Of a stretch of DNA of 64,000 nucleotides, positions 35,240 to 42,432 are shown piece by piece (the first letter of the stretch is position 1; the number at the start of each line of letters is the position of its first letter). The stretch is from the NCBI GenBank assembly GCA_023544605.1, contig JAMJFQ010000001.1:1-64000 (forward strand), read 5' to 3'. The position numbers were made by a program, and so were the translations under genes. The DNA comes from ANME-2 cluster archaeon. Lineage in GTDB: Archaea; Halobacteriota; Methanosarcinia; Methanosarcinales; Methanocomedenaceae. The notes under the pieces were generated by a model, which was not told the DNA's origin, did not search any database, and saw only the letters and a program-made list of their open reading frames with translations.

Positions 35240-35575
35240 ATGCAGATAACACCCCAAAACCTCATCCATCATGAACTTATAGGGCTTGAGGCTTCGGTGG
35301 TGCACAGCTCAAATACTGCTCAGATAGGAATTAAAGGAAAAGTGATTGACGAAACGAGAAATACATTACGTATTGATGTGGGTGAAAGGCTCGTTAAGAT
35401 CGTGCCAAAGTCCCATACTCAATTCATGTTCACAATACCCGCAAGTGATGGTAGACGTTACCTGCCAGAAACAGATACGCGGGTCCAAGTGGATGGAACT
35501 TTATTGCTCTCACAACCCGAAAATCGCATTCAATCAAAGTTCAAAAAAACAATCAAGCGAAGAGTAAATATTTAA
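35240..35575 (+). CDS. rnp1: Ribonuclease P protein component 1 (Rpp29/Pop4)
   Basis: An RNase P protein that helps the RNA cleave pre-tRNA 5' leaders. The 111-residue protein contains HELIGLEASVVHSSNTAQIGIKGKVIDETRNTLRI and VKIVPKSHTQFMFTIP, the Sm-like barrel of Rpp29. The start is the ATG at 35240, preceded by CGGAGGA at 35228-35234. Usual place between uL29 and uS17. Confidence 0.93.
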   Translation: MQITPQNLIHHELIGLEASVVHSSNTAQIGIKGKVIDETRNTLRIDVGERLVKIVPKSHTQFMFTIPASDGRRYLPETDTRVQVDGTLLLSQPENRIQSKFKKTIKRRVNI

Positions 35576-35601
35576 ATTGACGAATATCGAGGTAAATAAT
35601 A

Positions 35602-35925
35602 ATGACACGAAATATAGGGCTGGACGTCGAAGCTCCCGTTGAGGAGTGCATTGACATCAATTGTCCTTTCCATGGTACATTGCCAGTCAGGGGCCAGGTT
35701 TTTACCGGGTCGGTCGTGGCCAGTAAGATGGAGAAGACAGTGGTGGTCAAGCGGACGTTCGAGAAGCTCATAACCAAATACGATCGACTCGAGAAGAGAC
35801 AATCAAAGATCCATGCACATAACCCCCCATGCATTAATGCAAAAGAGGGAGATGAAGTAAAGGTTGCGGAATGCAGACCACTTAGCAAGACCAAGACCTT
35901 TGTGGTGATCGAGGTGACGAAATGA
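35602..35925 (+). CDS. rps17: 30S ribosomal protein uS17
   Basis: The 107-residue archaeal uS17 has NIGLDVEAPVEECIDINCPFHG, the OB-fold core GQVFTGSVVASKMEKTVVVKRTF and KIHAHNPPCINAKEGDEVKVAECRPLSKTKTFVVIEV. Two Cys in the N-terminal part (C-x4-CPFHG) are common in archaeal uS17. It overlaps uL14 by 4 bp. Confidence 0.97.
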   Translation: MTRNIGLDVEAPVEECIDINCPFHGTLPVRGQVFTGSVVASKMEKTVVVKRTFEKLITKYDRLEKRQSKIHAHNPPCINAKEGDEVKVAECRPLSKTKTFVVIEVTK

Positions 35926-36320
35926 TAGGAATGAAAGCCAAGATACCACGTGCCTTGAATGCAGGTGCCAGGCTTGACTGTGTGGATAATACAGGTGCCA
36001 GGCAGGTAGAGATCATATCTGTGAAGAAATACCGTGGTGTAAAGAACAGGCATCCCAAAGGTGGCATAGGTGATATGCTTGTAGTAAGTGTGAAAAAAGG
36101 CACACCAGAGATGCGCAAACAGGTATTGAAAGCCGTTGTAGTACGGCAGAAGAAAGAGTTCAGGCGACCTGACGGTCTGAGAGTATCCTTTGAGGATAAT
36201 GCCGTGGTGATCACGGATGATGATGGGATACCCAAAGGAACAGATATCAAGGGCCCGGTGGCCAGGGAAGCTGCAGAGCGGTTCAGTAAGATCGCATCAG
36301 TAGCTTCTATTATTGTGTGA
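35922..36320 (+). CDS. rpl14: 50S ribosomal protein uL14
   Basis: The 132-residue uL14 contains IPRALNAGARLDCVDNTGARQVEIISVKKY and PDGLRVSFEDNAVVITDDDG. It sits at the factor-binding side of the large subunit. A second ATG at 35931 is possible, but the first, with ATGA overlap to uS17, fits coupling. Confidence 0.97.
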   Translation: MIGMKAKIPRALNAGARLDCVDNTGARQVEIISVKKYRGVKNRHPKGGIGDMLVVSVKKGTPEMRKQVLKAVVVRQKKEFRRPDGLRVSFEDNAVVITDDDGIPKGTDIKGPVAREAAERFSKIASVASIIV

Positions 36321-36330
36321 GGTGTGCTAT

Positions 36331-36702
36331 ATGAAGATCAAATCAACACAACCAAGAAAACAGCGCAAAGCACGCTATAACGCACGGCTGCACCAGCGCC
36401 AGAAACTGATGAGTGCCCCCCTGTCCCCCGAGTTGCGGGTTAAATACAATAAGCGCAATCTCCCAGTAAGGAAAGGGGACACGGTCATGGTCATGCGAGG
36501 GGACCATACTGGTACTGAAGGGAAGGTGGAACTGATAGACCTGAAACACATTACTGTTGTGGTTGAGGGTGTTAGTGTGCCAAAGGCTGACGGTACAGAA
36601 GTGCCCAGGCCTGTACACCCATCCAACGTGATGATAACCAAGCTGGACCTTAATGACGAGATAAGAGAACTAACACTTTCACGAGGAGGCGAAGAACAGT
36701 GA
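36331..36702 (+). CDS. rpl24: 50S ribosomal protein uL24
   Basis: The 123-residue archaeal uL24 has the basic start KIKSTQPRKQRKARYNARLHQRQ, the KOW motif RKGDTVMVMRGDHTGTEGKV and VVEGVSVPKADGTEVPRPVHPSNVMI. The ATG at 36331 follows a GAGGTGTG site; a GTG further upstream lies in the uL14 gene end. It overlaps the eS4 start by 4 bp. Confidence 0.96.
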   Translation: MKIKSTQPRKQRKARYNARLHQRQKLMSAPLSPELRVKYNKRNLPVRKGDTVMVMRGDHTGTEGKVELIDLKHITVVVEGVSVPKADGTEVPRPVHPSNVMITKLDLNDEIRELTLSRGGEEQ

Positions 36703-37415
36703 GCAGACATCTGAAGAGGATCGCATCCCCAAAGAGCTGGGCCGTATCCAAAAAGACCAATATATGGATCACTAAACCCAACCCAGGTCCTCACTCCGGG
36801 AAACAGTCGATACCACTGGCAGTTCTTATCAGGGATATGCTGAAACTGACAGATAATTTGAGAGAGACCAAGCGGGTATTGAACGAAGGCAATGTTCTGG
36901 TCGACGGGGTAGTGAGAAGGAACCACAAGTTCCCGGTAGGTGTTTTTGACGTGATCAGCATTCCCAAGATCGAGACCAGTTATAGGATACTCCTGGACCC
37001 CAGGGGAAAGCTGATGGTCAATGAGCTGGACGTGAAAGACCCTAAGAAACCCTGTAAGATACTGAACAAAACCACAATAAAAGGTGGAAAGGTTCAGTTG
37101 AACTTACACGATGGTACAAATATCATTGCCAGCAATGACTATAATTCCAACGATACAGTCATTTTGACCATACCTGACAAGGGTATAGATAAGCATATCA
37201 GATACGAGCCTGGTAACAAGGCGGTCATCACAGGTGGTACCCATTCAGGGGAACTGGCCAGCATCAAAGAAATCAAGAAAGTGAGAAGCAGCAGACACAA
37301 CATGGTCGTGCTCACCAGAAATGATGGTACTGATTTCGAGACTATCGAGGACTATGTGTTCGTGGTAGGAATTGATAAACCAGAGTTCAATCTGGGAGGT
37401 GATGTCCATGACTGA
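36699..37415 (+). CDS. rps4e: 30S ribosomal protein eS4
   Basis: The 238-residue eS4 begins with GTG then SRHLKRIASPKSWAVSKK, has an S4-type RNA-binding segment (VLIRDMLKLTDNLRETKRVLNEGNVLVDGVVR), and a C-terminal KOW segment YEPGNKAVITGGTHSGELASI. Archaea and eukaryotes only. Overlaps uL24 by 4 bp and uL5 by 8 bp. Confidence 0.97.
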   Translation: MSRHLKRIASPKSWAVSKKTNIWITKPNPGPHSGKQSIPLAVLIRDMLKLTDNLRETKRVLNEGNVLVDGVVRRNHKFPVGVFDVISIPKIETSYRILLDPRGKLMVNELDVKDPKKPCKILNKTTIKGGKVQLNLHDGTNIIASNDYNSNDTVILTIPDKGIDKHIRYEPGNKAVITGGTHSGELASIKEIKKVRSSRHNMVVLTRNDGTDFETIEDYVFVVGIDKPEFNLGGDVHD

Positions 37416-37926
37416 GAATAATGTGATGAGAACGCCGAAGGTCGACAAGCTTACCGTCCATATAGGTGTGGGCGAGAGCGGTGAGAACCTGAACAATGCC
37501 GAAGAGATCCTTAAAACCATTGCCAAGCAGCAAGGTGTAAGAACTAAGGCAAAACGGACATTACTGGCGTTCAGTATCAAAAAGCATGAACCCATCGGCT
37601 GCAAAGTAATCTTAAGAGGGGAATTGGCCGAGAATTTCTTGAAGACCGGACTGGGTATCATTGAGAACGAATTGAAAGAATCACAGTTCGATGATACAGG
37701 TAATTTCAGTTTCGGGATAGAAGAACACACCGATTTTCCTGAGATGAGATATGACCCTAATATCGGTATTTTCGGTATGGATGTTACAGTATCCCTGATC
37801 AGGCCCGGATACCGGGTGGCCAGGCGCAAGATACAGAAACAGAAGATACCAAACAGCCATAAGATTACTAAACAAGATGCTATTGCATTTATTAAGGACT
37901 CATATGGAGTGGAGGTACTGGCATGA
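37408..37926 (+). CDS. rpl5: 50S ribosomal protein uL5
   Basis: The 172-residue uL5 binds 5S rRNA. MRTPKVDKLTVHIGVGESGENLNNAEEIL, TLLAFSIKKHEPIGCKVILRG and YDPNIGIFGMDVTVSLIRPGYRVARRK are typical. The start at 37408 has an excellent GGAGGTGAT site at 37395-37403; earlier possible starts lie within eS4. Overlaps uS14 by 4 bp. Confidence 0.97.
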   Translation: MTENNVMRTPKVDKLTVHIGVGESGENLNNAEEILKTIAKQQGVRTKAKRTLLAFSIKKHEPIGCKVILRGELAENFLKTGLGIIENELKESQFDDTGNFSFGIEEHTDFPEMRYDPNIGIFGMDVTVSLIRPGYRVARRKIQKQKIPNSHKITKQDAIAFIKDSYGVEVLA

Positions 37927-38090
37927 CAGAAAAAACAGTAGCCCAAACACAACAGAAGTTCGGTCGTGGTGCTAACCAGTGTAAAAGATGCGGCCGGAAA
38001 CAGGGTCTGGTACGGAAATACGGAATATACCTATGTCGTCAGTGTTTCAGGGAAATTGCTCCCGACATGGGATTTACCAAGAATTCATGA
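37923..38090 (+). CDS. rps14: 30S ribosomal protein uS14 (zinc-binding)
   Basis: A 55-residue protein from the ATG at 37923 to TGA at 38088-38090. The sequence GRGANQCKRCGRKQGLVRKYGIYLCRQCFREIAPDMGF holds the four-Cys zinc knuckle (C-x2-C, 14 residues, C-x2-C) of archaeal uS14. Its place between uL5 and uS8 is the standard one. The start overlaps the uL5 stop by 4 bp. Confidence 0.97.
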   Translation: MTEKTVAQTQQKFGRGANQCKRCGRKQGLVRKYGIYLCRQCFREIAPDMGFTKNS

Positions 38091-38101
38091 GGTGAAAAAA
38101 T

Positions 38102-38494
38102 ATGGTATTATTAGACCCACTGGCAGATGCGCTCTCCACAATGAAGAATGCAGAGAGCACAGGCAAGTCTCATTGCATCATTCATCCCGCTTCCAAGCTG
38201 ATCGGTAATGTATTGAAGGTCATGCAGGATATGGGATATGTAGGACAGTTCGAGTTCATAGACGACGGCATGGCCGGTATAATCAAAGTTGAACTCATAG
38301 GAAAAATAAACAAATGCGGAGTCATAAAACCCAGGTCATCGGTCGGGTATAACGACTTTGAGAGATGGGAGAAACGCTACCTCCCCGCCAGCAATTTCGG
38401 TGCCTTGATACTTACCACACCCAAAGGTGTGCAGTCGCATTACGATGCCAGGGCCCAGACAGTTGGCGGCCAGCTGCTTGCATATGTATACTGA
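38102..38494 (+). CDS. rps8: 30S ribosomal protein uS8
   Basis: The 130-residue archaeal uS8: VLLDPLADALSTMKNAESTGKSHC, YVGQFEFIDDGMAGIIKVELIG and RSSVGYNDFERWEKRYLPASNFGALILTTPKGV. It binds helix 21 of 16S rRNA, and in bacteria represses the spc operon. GAGGTG before the ATG. Confidence 0.97.
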   Translation: MVLLDPLADALSTMKNAESTGKSHCIIHPASKLIGNVLKVMQDMGYVGQFEFIDDGMAGIIKVELIGKINKCGVIKPRSSVGYNDFERWEKRYLPASNFGALILTTPKGVQSHYDARAQTVGGQLLAYVY

Positions 38495-38505
38495 GGTGTG
38501 AAATA

Positions 38506-39042
38506 ATGGCAAAGGAGATAAAAAGAACCGTGGAAATCCCAGATGAAGTGAATGTAGTACTGGAGGGTAGCATGTGTACTGTCACAGGTCCAAAAGGCAC
38601 TATGTCTCGTTCACTCTGGTATCCCGGTATCGTTATAGAACTGGTTGATAACCAGGTTACGGTGGATTCACCCAATCCCAGGAAAAAACAGCAGGCCATG
38701 ATCGGTACCATTTCGTCGCACATCAATAATATGGTAAAAGGTGTCACCAATGGGTATACCTATACGATGAAGATGGTATTTTCCCACTTTCCTATTCAGT
38801 TGAAGGTTGAAGGTAATGCCCTAAATATCGGAAATTTCCTTGGCGAGAAGAAACCGAGAAAAGCCAAGATAATGGGTGAAACCACGGTGGATGTCAAAGG
38901 TGACGAGGTAGTGGTCAGTGGTATCAACATTGAAGATGTTGGTCAGACCGCTGCCAATATCCAGCAAGCGACCAAGATAAAGAGATTTGACCCCAGGGTA
39001 TTCCAGGACGGAATATATGTGGTGGAGAAGACGACAGCGTAG
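38506..39042 (+). CDS. rpl6: 50S ribosomal protein uL6
   Basis: The 178-residue uL6 starts AKEIKRTVEIPDEVNVVLEGSMCTVTGPKG and includes VTNGYTYTMKMVFSHFPIQLKVEGNALNIGNFLGEKKPRKAKI. The start at 38506 follows GAGGTGTG. A longer frame upstream lies within the uS8 gene and is not coding. Stop is TAG. Confidence 0.97.
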   Translation: MAKEIKRTVEIPDEVNVVLEGSMCTVTGPKGTMSRSLWYPGIVIELVDNQVTVDSPNPRKKQQAMIGTISSHINNMVKGVTNGYTYTMKMVFSHFPIQLKVEGNALNIGNFLGEKKPRKAKIMGETTVDVKGDEVVVSGINIEDVGQTAANIQQATKIKRFDPRVFQDGIYVVEKTTA

Positions 39043-39051
39043 GTGATGGTA

Positions 39052-39780
39052 ATGGAAGATGCGATAATCGAAGAATTTACTTCACTCAAAGGGGTTGGCG
39101 AATCCAAGGCTAAGGCTCTGTATGAAGCAGGATACACATCATTTGAAGACCTGAACAAAGCCACAGTAGATGAGTTAGCTGCAATTAAAGGAATAACCAT
39201 ACCCTTGGCCGAGCAGATATTGAATGAAGTTTCTCAGTTCATAGAGGAAGTCGAAACAAAAGAAGCTGAAGAATCCGAGACTGTTGAGGAACTGGAACAA
39301 GAAGTGGAAGAGGTTGAGGAAGAAGAAGGTGAGGATGAGTTTGAGGAGGAGATAGAAGTTGTCCCCACTGCAGAACTTGAAATGGACCCAGAATCCACGA
39401 GGCTTCTTAAGGTTCGGAAGAAGCAAAAGCTCAAAAAACCCCACTTTGTCCAGACAGACCAGCATAAGAAGAAGAAATTAAAGGATACATGGAGAAAACC
39501 CAGAGGCTTACATAACAAGAAGCGCAAGTATATCCTGGGCAAAGGCGAGATGGCACGTCCGGGATATGGAAGTCCTGTTGCGGTCAAGGGATTGCATCCA
39601 TCTGGCTTTGAGGAAGTTCTGCTATCCAGAGCCCGGGACCTTGACAATGTAGACCCTGCTACACAGGCTGTTCGTATTGCCAGGACCGTGGGACAGCGAA
39701 AACGCATGGATATTGTGAAGAAGGCACTGAGTTTAGGACTGAAGATACTCAATCCACCTTACGAAGAGGAGGTGCAGTGA
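39052..39780 (+). CDS. rpl32e: 50S ribosomal protein eL32 with helix-hairpin-helix N-terminal extension
   Basis: The 242-residue protein has three parts: a helix-hairpin-helix unit (EEFTSLKGVGESKAKALYEAGYTS and VDELAAIKGITIPLAEQIL, about residues 1-60), a strongly acidic linker (about 60-115), and the eL32 core from PHFVQTDQHKKKKL onwards, with RKPRGLHNKKRKYILGKGEMARPGYGSPVAVKGLHPSGFEEVLL. Such an extension is known in some euryarchaeal eL32. ATG at 39046 is an alternative start. It is 1 bp before rpl19e. Confidence 0.93.
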   Translation: MEDAIIEEFTSLKGVGESKAKALYEAGYTSFEDLNKATVDELAAIKGITIPLAEQILNEVSQFIEEVETKEAEESETVEELEQEVEEVEEEEGEDEFEEEIEVVPTAELEMDPESTRLLKVRKKQKLKKPHFVQTDQHKKKKLKDTWRKPRGLHNKKRKYILGKGEMARPGYGSPVAVKGLHPSGFEEVLLSRARDLDNVDPATQAVRIARTVGQRKRMDIVKKALSLGLKILNPPYEEEVQ

Positions 39781-39781
39781 G

Positions 39782-40234
39782 ATGTCTGATCTCAGAAACC
39801 AGAAGACGATTGCAGCCAAAGTGTTGAAGGTAGGGGTGCACCGTGTATGGTTCGACCCGGAAGCAGCAGGTGAGATCGCTAATGCCATCACCCGGGAAGA
39901 TGTGAGGGAACTCATATCCAGCGGTGTGATAAAAGCCCATCCTGTGAAAGGTGTATCCAGGGGTCGTGCCCGGAAGGTGGATGTCAAAAGGGCATATGGA
40001 CACCGCAAAGGTCACGGTTCCAGAAGCGGGGCCAAAGGCGCCCGCAATCCCCGAAAACAGCAGTGGATCAAGAAAATACGTGCCCTCAGGAGAAGACTAC
40101 ACGAACTAAAGGCCGATGGTACACTGGATAAATCTGCTTACTGCACCATGTACCGCAAGGCTAAAGGTGGCGTGTACAGGAACGTGGCACATATGGAAGC
40201 GCATATCGAATCCATTGAACTCAAGGAGACATGA
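39782..40234 (+). CDS. rpl19e: 50S ribosomal protein eL19
   Basis: The 150-residue eL19: SDLRNQKTIAAKVLKVGVHRVWFDPEAAGEIANAITREDV, then KGVSRGRARKVDVKRAYGHRKGHGSRSGAKGARNPRKQ. Typical length. A GGAGGTGCAGTGAG ribosome site lies just before the ATG, at the end of eL32. Confidence 0.97.
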   Translation: MSDLRNQKTIAAKVLKVGVHRVWFDPEAAGEIANAITREDVRELISSGVIKAHPVKGVSRGRARKVDVKRAYGHRKGHGSRSGAKGARNPRKQQWIKKIRALRRRLHELKADGTLDKSAYCTMYRKAKGGVYRNVAHMEAHIESIELKET

Positions 40235-40239
40235 CGATT

Positions 40240-40764
40240 ATGGCAACAGGACCAAGATACAAAGTAGCATTTAGACGTAGAAGGGAGGGAAGGACAGATT
40301 TTCACCAGCGGCTCAAATTGCTGGTGTCTAAACAGACAAGGATAGTGGCACGCAGGAGCCTGAAACATATGAGACTCCAGCTGGTAATAGCAAAGCCCGA
40401 AGGTGATTATACTTTGGTCCATGCCGATTCCACTGAACTCGGTAGTTTTGGCTATGCTGGCCCCACAGGTAATACCCCTTCGGCGTACCTTACAGGACTG
40501 CTTTTTGGATATAAAGTACAACAAGCCGGGTATGAGAACGCGGTGCTGGATATGGGACTACAGGTCTCATCCAAGGGAAACCGGATATATGCCGCATTGA
40601 AGGGCATTGTGGATTCCGGTCTGGATGTACCCCATGACCCTGTGATATTCCCAGACGAGCCCAGAATAAGGGGTGAAGTGATCATGGAGTATACAGGTAT
40701 AGATATCCCTGCAATGTTCGATGAGACCTCGGCGAAGATTAAAAATGAATTCGGGGAGGATTAA
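40240..40764 (+). CDS. rpl18: 50S ribosomal protein uL18
   Basis: The 174-residue archaeal uL18 binds 5S rRNA: ATGPRYKVAFRRRREGRTDFHQRLKLL, VHADSTELGSFGYAGPTGNTPSAYLTG and ALKGIVDSGLDVPHDPVIFPDEPRIRGE. I take the ATG at 40240 because the family starts MATGPRYKV; an ATG at 40231 would add three residues. Confidence 0.96.
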   Translation: MATGPRYKVAFRRRREGRTDFHQRLKLLVSKQTRIVARRSLKHMRLQLVIAKPEGDYTLVHADSTELGSFGYAGPTGNTPSAYLTGLLFGYKVQQAGYENAVLDMGLQVSSKGNRIYAALKGIVDSGLDVPHDPVIFPDEPRIRGEVIMEYTGIDIPAMFDETSAKIKNEFGED

Positions 40765-40767
40765 ATA

Positions 40768-41388
40768 ATGGCATATAGTTACGAGACAGAATGGGTCCCA
40801 ATAACCAGATTAGGGACACTGGTAAAAGAAGGCCAGGTCACCTCAATGGATGAGGCCCTGGAATCAGGTCTTCCCATCAGAGAACCCCAGATCGTTGATA
40901 CACTGCTTCCTGAACTGAAGGAAGAAGTACTGGACATTAATATGGTTCAGAGAATGACCGACTCTGGTCGGCGAGTGAAGTTCAGAGCCGTAGTGGTTGT
41001 GGGCAATGAGGATGGTTTTATTGGCCTGGGTCAGGGTAAGGATGCCCAGGTAGGACCCGCCATACGCAAGGCTATCGACATTGCCAAACTGAACATATCA
41101 GGCGTAAAGAGAGGTTGCGGTTCATGGGAATGCGGTTGTGGCATAGAGCATACCGTTCCTTTTGAGGTAGTGGGTAAGATGGGTAGTGTCAAGGTGATAC
41201 TGAAACCAGCTCCAAGAGGTTTGGGACTGGCTGCTGGAAAGACTGCCAAGACCGTTATGCAACTGGCCGGTATCAAGGATGTCTGGACCAGGACCGAGGG
41301 CCAGACCAGGACTACACTTAATTTTGCAAAAGCTACCTTCGAAGCGCTGAAAAAGACAGCAGTAATACGTACCAAGGGGGTAAAGTAA
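40768..41388 (+). CDS. rps5: 30S ribosomal protein uS5
   Basis: The 206-residue archaeal uS5 has the S5 double-stranded RNA-binding fold (RRVKFRAVVVVGNEDGFIGLGQGKDAQVGPAIRKAI) and KVILKPAPRGLGLAAGKTAKTVMQLAGIKDVWTRT. A central GCGSWECGCG stretch adds three Cys, common in archaeal uS5. The last base of its stop overlaps the uL30 start. Confidence 0.97.
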   Translation: MAYSYETEWVPITRLGTLVKEGQVTSMDEALESGLPIREPQIVDTLLPELKEEVLDINMVQRMTDSGRRVKFRAVVVVGNEDGFIGLGQGKDAQVGPAIRKAIDIAKLNISGVKRGCGSWECGCGIEHTVPFEVVGKMGSVKVILKPAPRGLGLAAGKTAKTVMQLAGIKDVWTRTEGQTRTTLNFAKATFEALKKTAVIRTKGVK

Positions 41389-41849
41389 TGTACTCTGTGG
41401 TACGGCTTAGAAGTACCGTCAATACCAGACCCGAGATAAGGGATACCCTTAAGATGCTCAGGCTGAACAGGGTCAATCATTGTGTTGTTCTCAGTGAGAA
41501 TGTCCATAACAAGGGTATGATCCAGAAAGTGAAGGATTATGTGGCATGGGGTAACATCACCCCGGAAGCTCTTGCGCAATTGATGCATAAAAGGGGCGAA
41601 TTGAGGGGCGGTGCCAGGTTGACCGATGAATATGTGAAGGAGCATACATCATTCGATGGTATTGATGCACTGGCGCAGGCTATCCATTCAGGCGACATTT
41701 CTATGAAGGATGTGCCGCAGCTCAAACCGCTGTTCAGGCTTCATCCTCCCAGAAAAGGACACAAAGGTATCAAGAAGACTGTGCCTGAAGGCGGTGTACT
41801 GGGATATCATGGCGAGGACATTAATGCCCTCCTTCATAAGATGAGGTGA
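41388..41849 (+). CDS. rpl30: 50S ribosomal protein uL30
   Basis: The 153-residue archaeal uL30: VVRLRSTVNTRPEIRDTLKMLRLNRVNHCVVLS, DYVAWGNITPEALAQLM and PLFRLHPPRKGHKGIKKTVPEGGVLGYHGEDIN. It starts at the last base of the uS5 stop. Overlaps upstream sequence of rpl15. Confidence 0.97.
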   Translation: MYSVVRLRSTVNTRPEIRDTLKMLRLNRVNHCVVLSENVHNKGMIQKVKDYVAWGNITPEALAQLMHKRGELRGGARLTDEYVKEHTSFDGIDALAQAIHSGDISMKDVPQLKPLFRLHPPRKGHKGIKKTVPEGGVLGYHGEDINALLHKMR

Positions 41850-41854
41850 TTCAT

Positions 41855-42349
41855 ATGAAAAAGAATGTAAGCAAATTCAGAGGTTCACGGACATGTGGAG
41901 GCGGTACCCATAAGAACCGGAGAGGCGGTGGCAGCCGTGGAGGACGCGGCAAAGCAGGTGGATGTAAACACCATTTTGTACGCAACTACCTCAATGGCCT
42001 TGCCTATGGGAAACACGGCTTCAAACGACCACAGAAGATGTTATCTTATCTGCCTATCGTGAACGTGGGTGAACTGGATGAACTGGCTGAACAACTGGTT
42101 TTGGACGCCCAGGCGCAAAAGGAAGGCGACGTATTCCACATAAACCTGGCTGAATTGTACATTGATAAGGTGCTGGGCAGCGGTATGGTGACCAAATCCA
42201 TGGTGTTGACGGTTTCACAATGCAGCGAGAAAGCAAAGACCAAGATAGAAGAGGCTGGCGGTAGCGTTGTGGAGTATGTTCCATCAGGGGTCGAGCAGTT
42301 TCCCGAGCCGCAAGAGCCTTTTGAACCGGTTGATGAAAAAATCGACTAA
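41855..42349 (+). CDS. rpl15: 50S ribosomal protein uL15
   Basis: The 164-residue archaeal uL15: VSKFRGSRTCGGGTHKNRRGGGSRGGRGKAGGCKHHF, then GFKRPQKMLSYLPIVNVGEL. The ATG at 41855 follows GAGGTGAT at 41844-41851. It is the last ribosomal protein gene before a 74- to 83-bp gap and secY. Confidence 0.96.
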   Translation: MKKNVSKFRGSRTCGGGTHKNRRGGGSRGGRGKAGGCKHHFVRNYLNGLAYGKHGFKRPQKMLSYLPIVNVGELDELAEQLVLDAQAQKEGDVFHINLAELYIDKVLGSGMVTKSMVLTVSQCSEKAKTKIEEAGGSVVEYVPSGVEQFPEPQEPFEPVDEKID

Positions 42350-42357
42350 AATTATGA

Positions 42358-42406
42358 AATTGGAATAGAAAACAATAATGTTAAATTATTGTTTTACTAT
42401 TCAATT
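42358..42406 (+). repeat. Long imperfect palindrome (hairpin) between rpl15 and secY
   Basis: The inner stem AAAACAATAA/TTATTGTTTT (10 bp) closes a 7-base loop. It continues outward as GAATAG/CTATTC after one bulged A (position 96 of the line, i.e. 42396), and then as AATT/AATT past one bulged G. About 20 pairs in all, entirely within the only sizeable gap of the superoperon. It could be a transcript terminator/attenuator ahead of secY or a binding site. The inner right arm is followed by few Us, so simple intrinsic termination is uncertain. Confidence 0.55.
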
Positions 42407-42432
42407 ATTCTAATAATACACAGGTGCATCTG

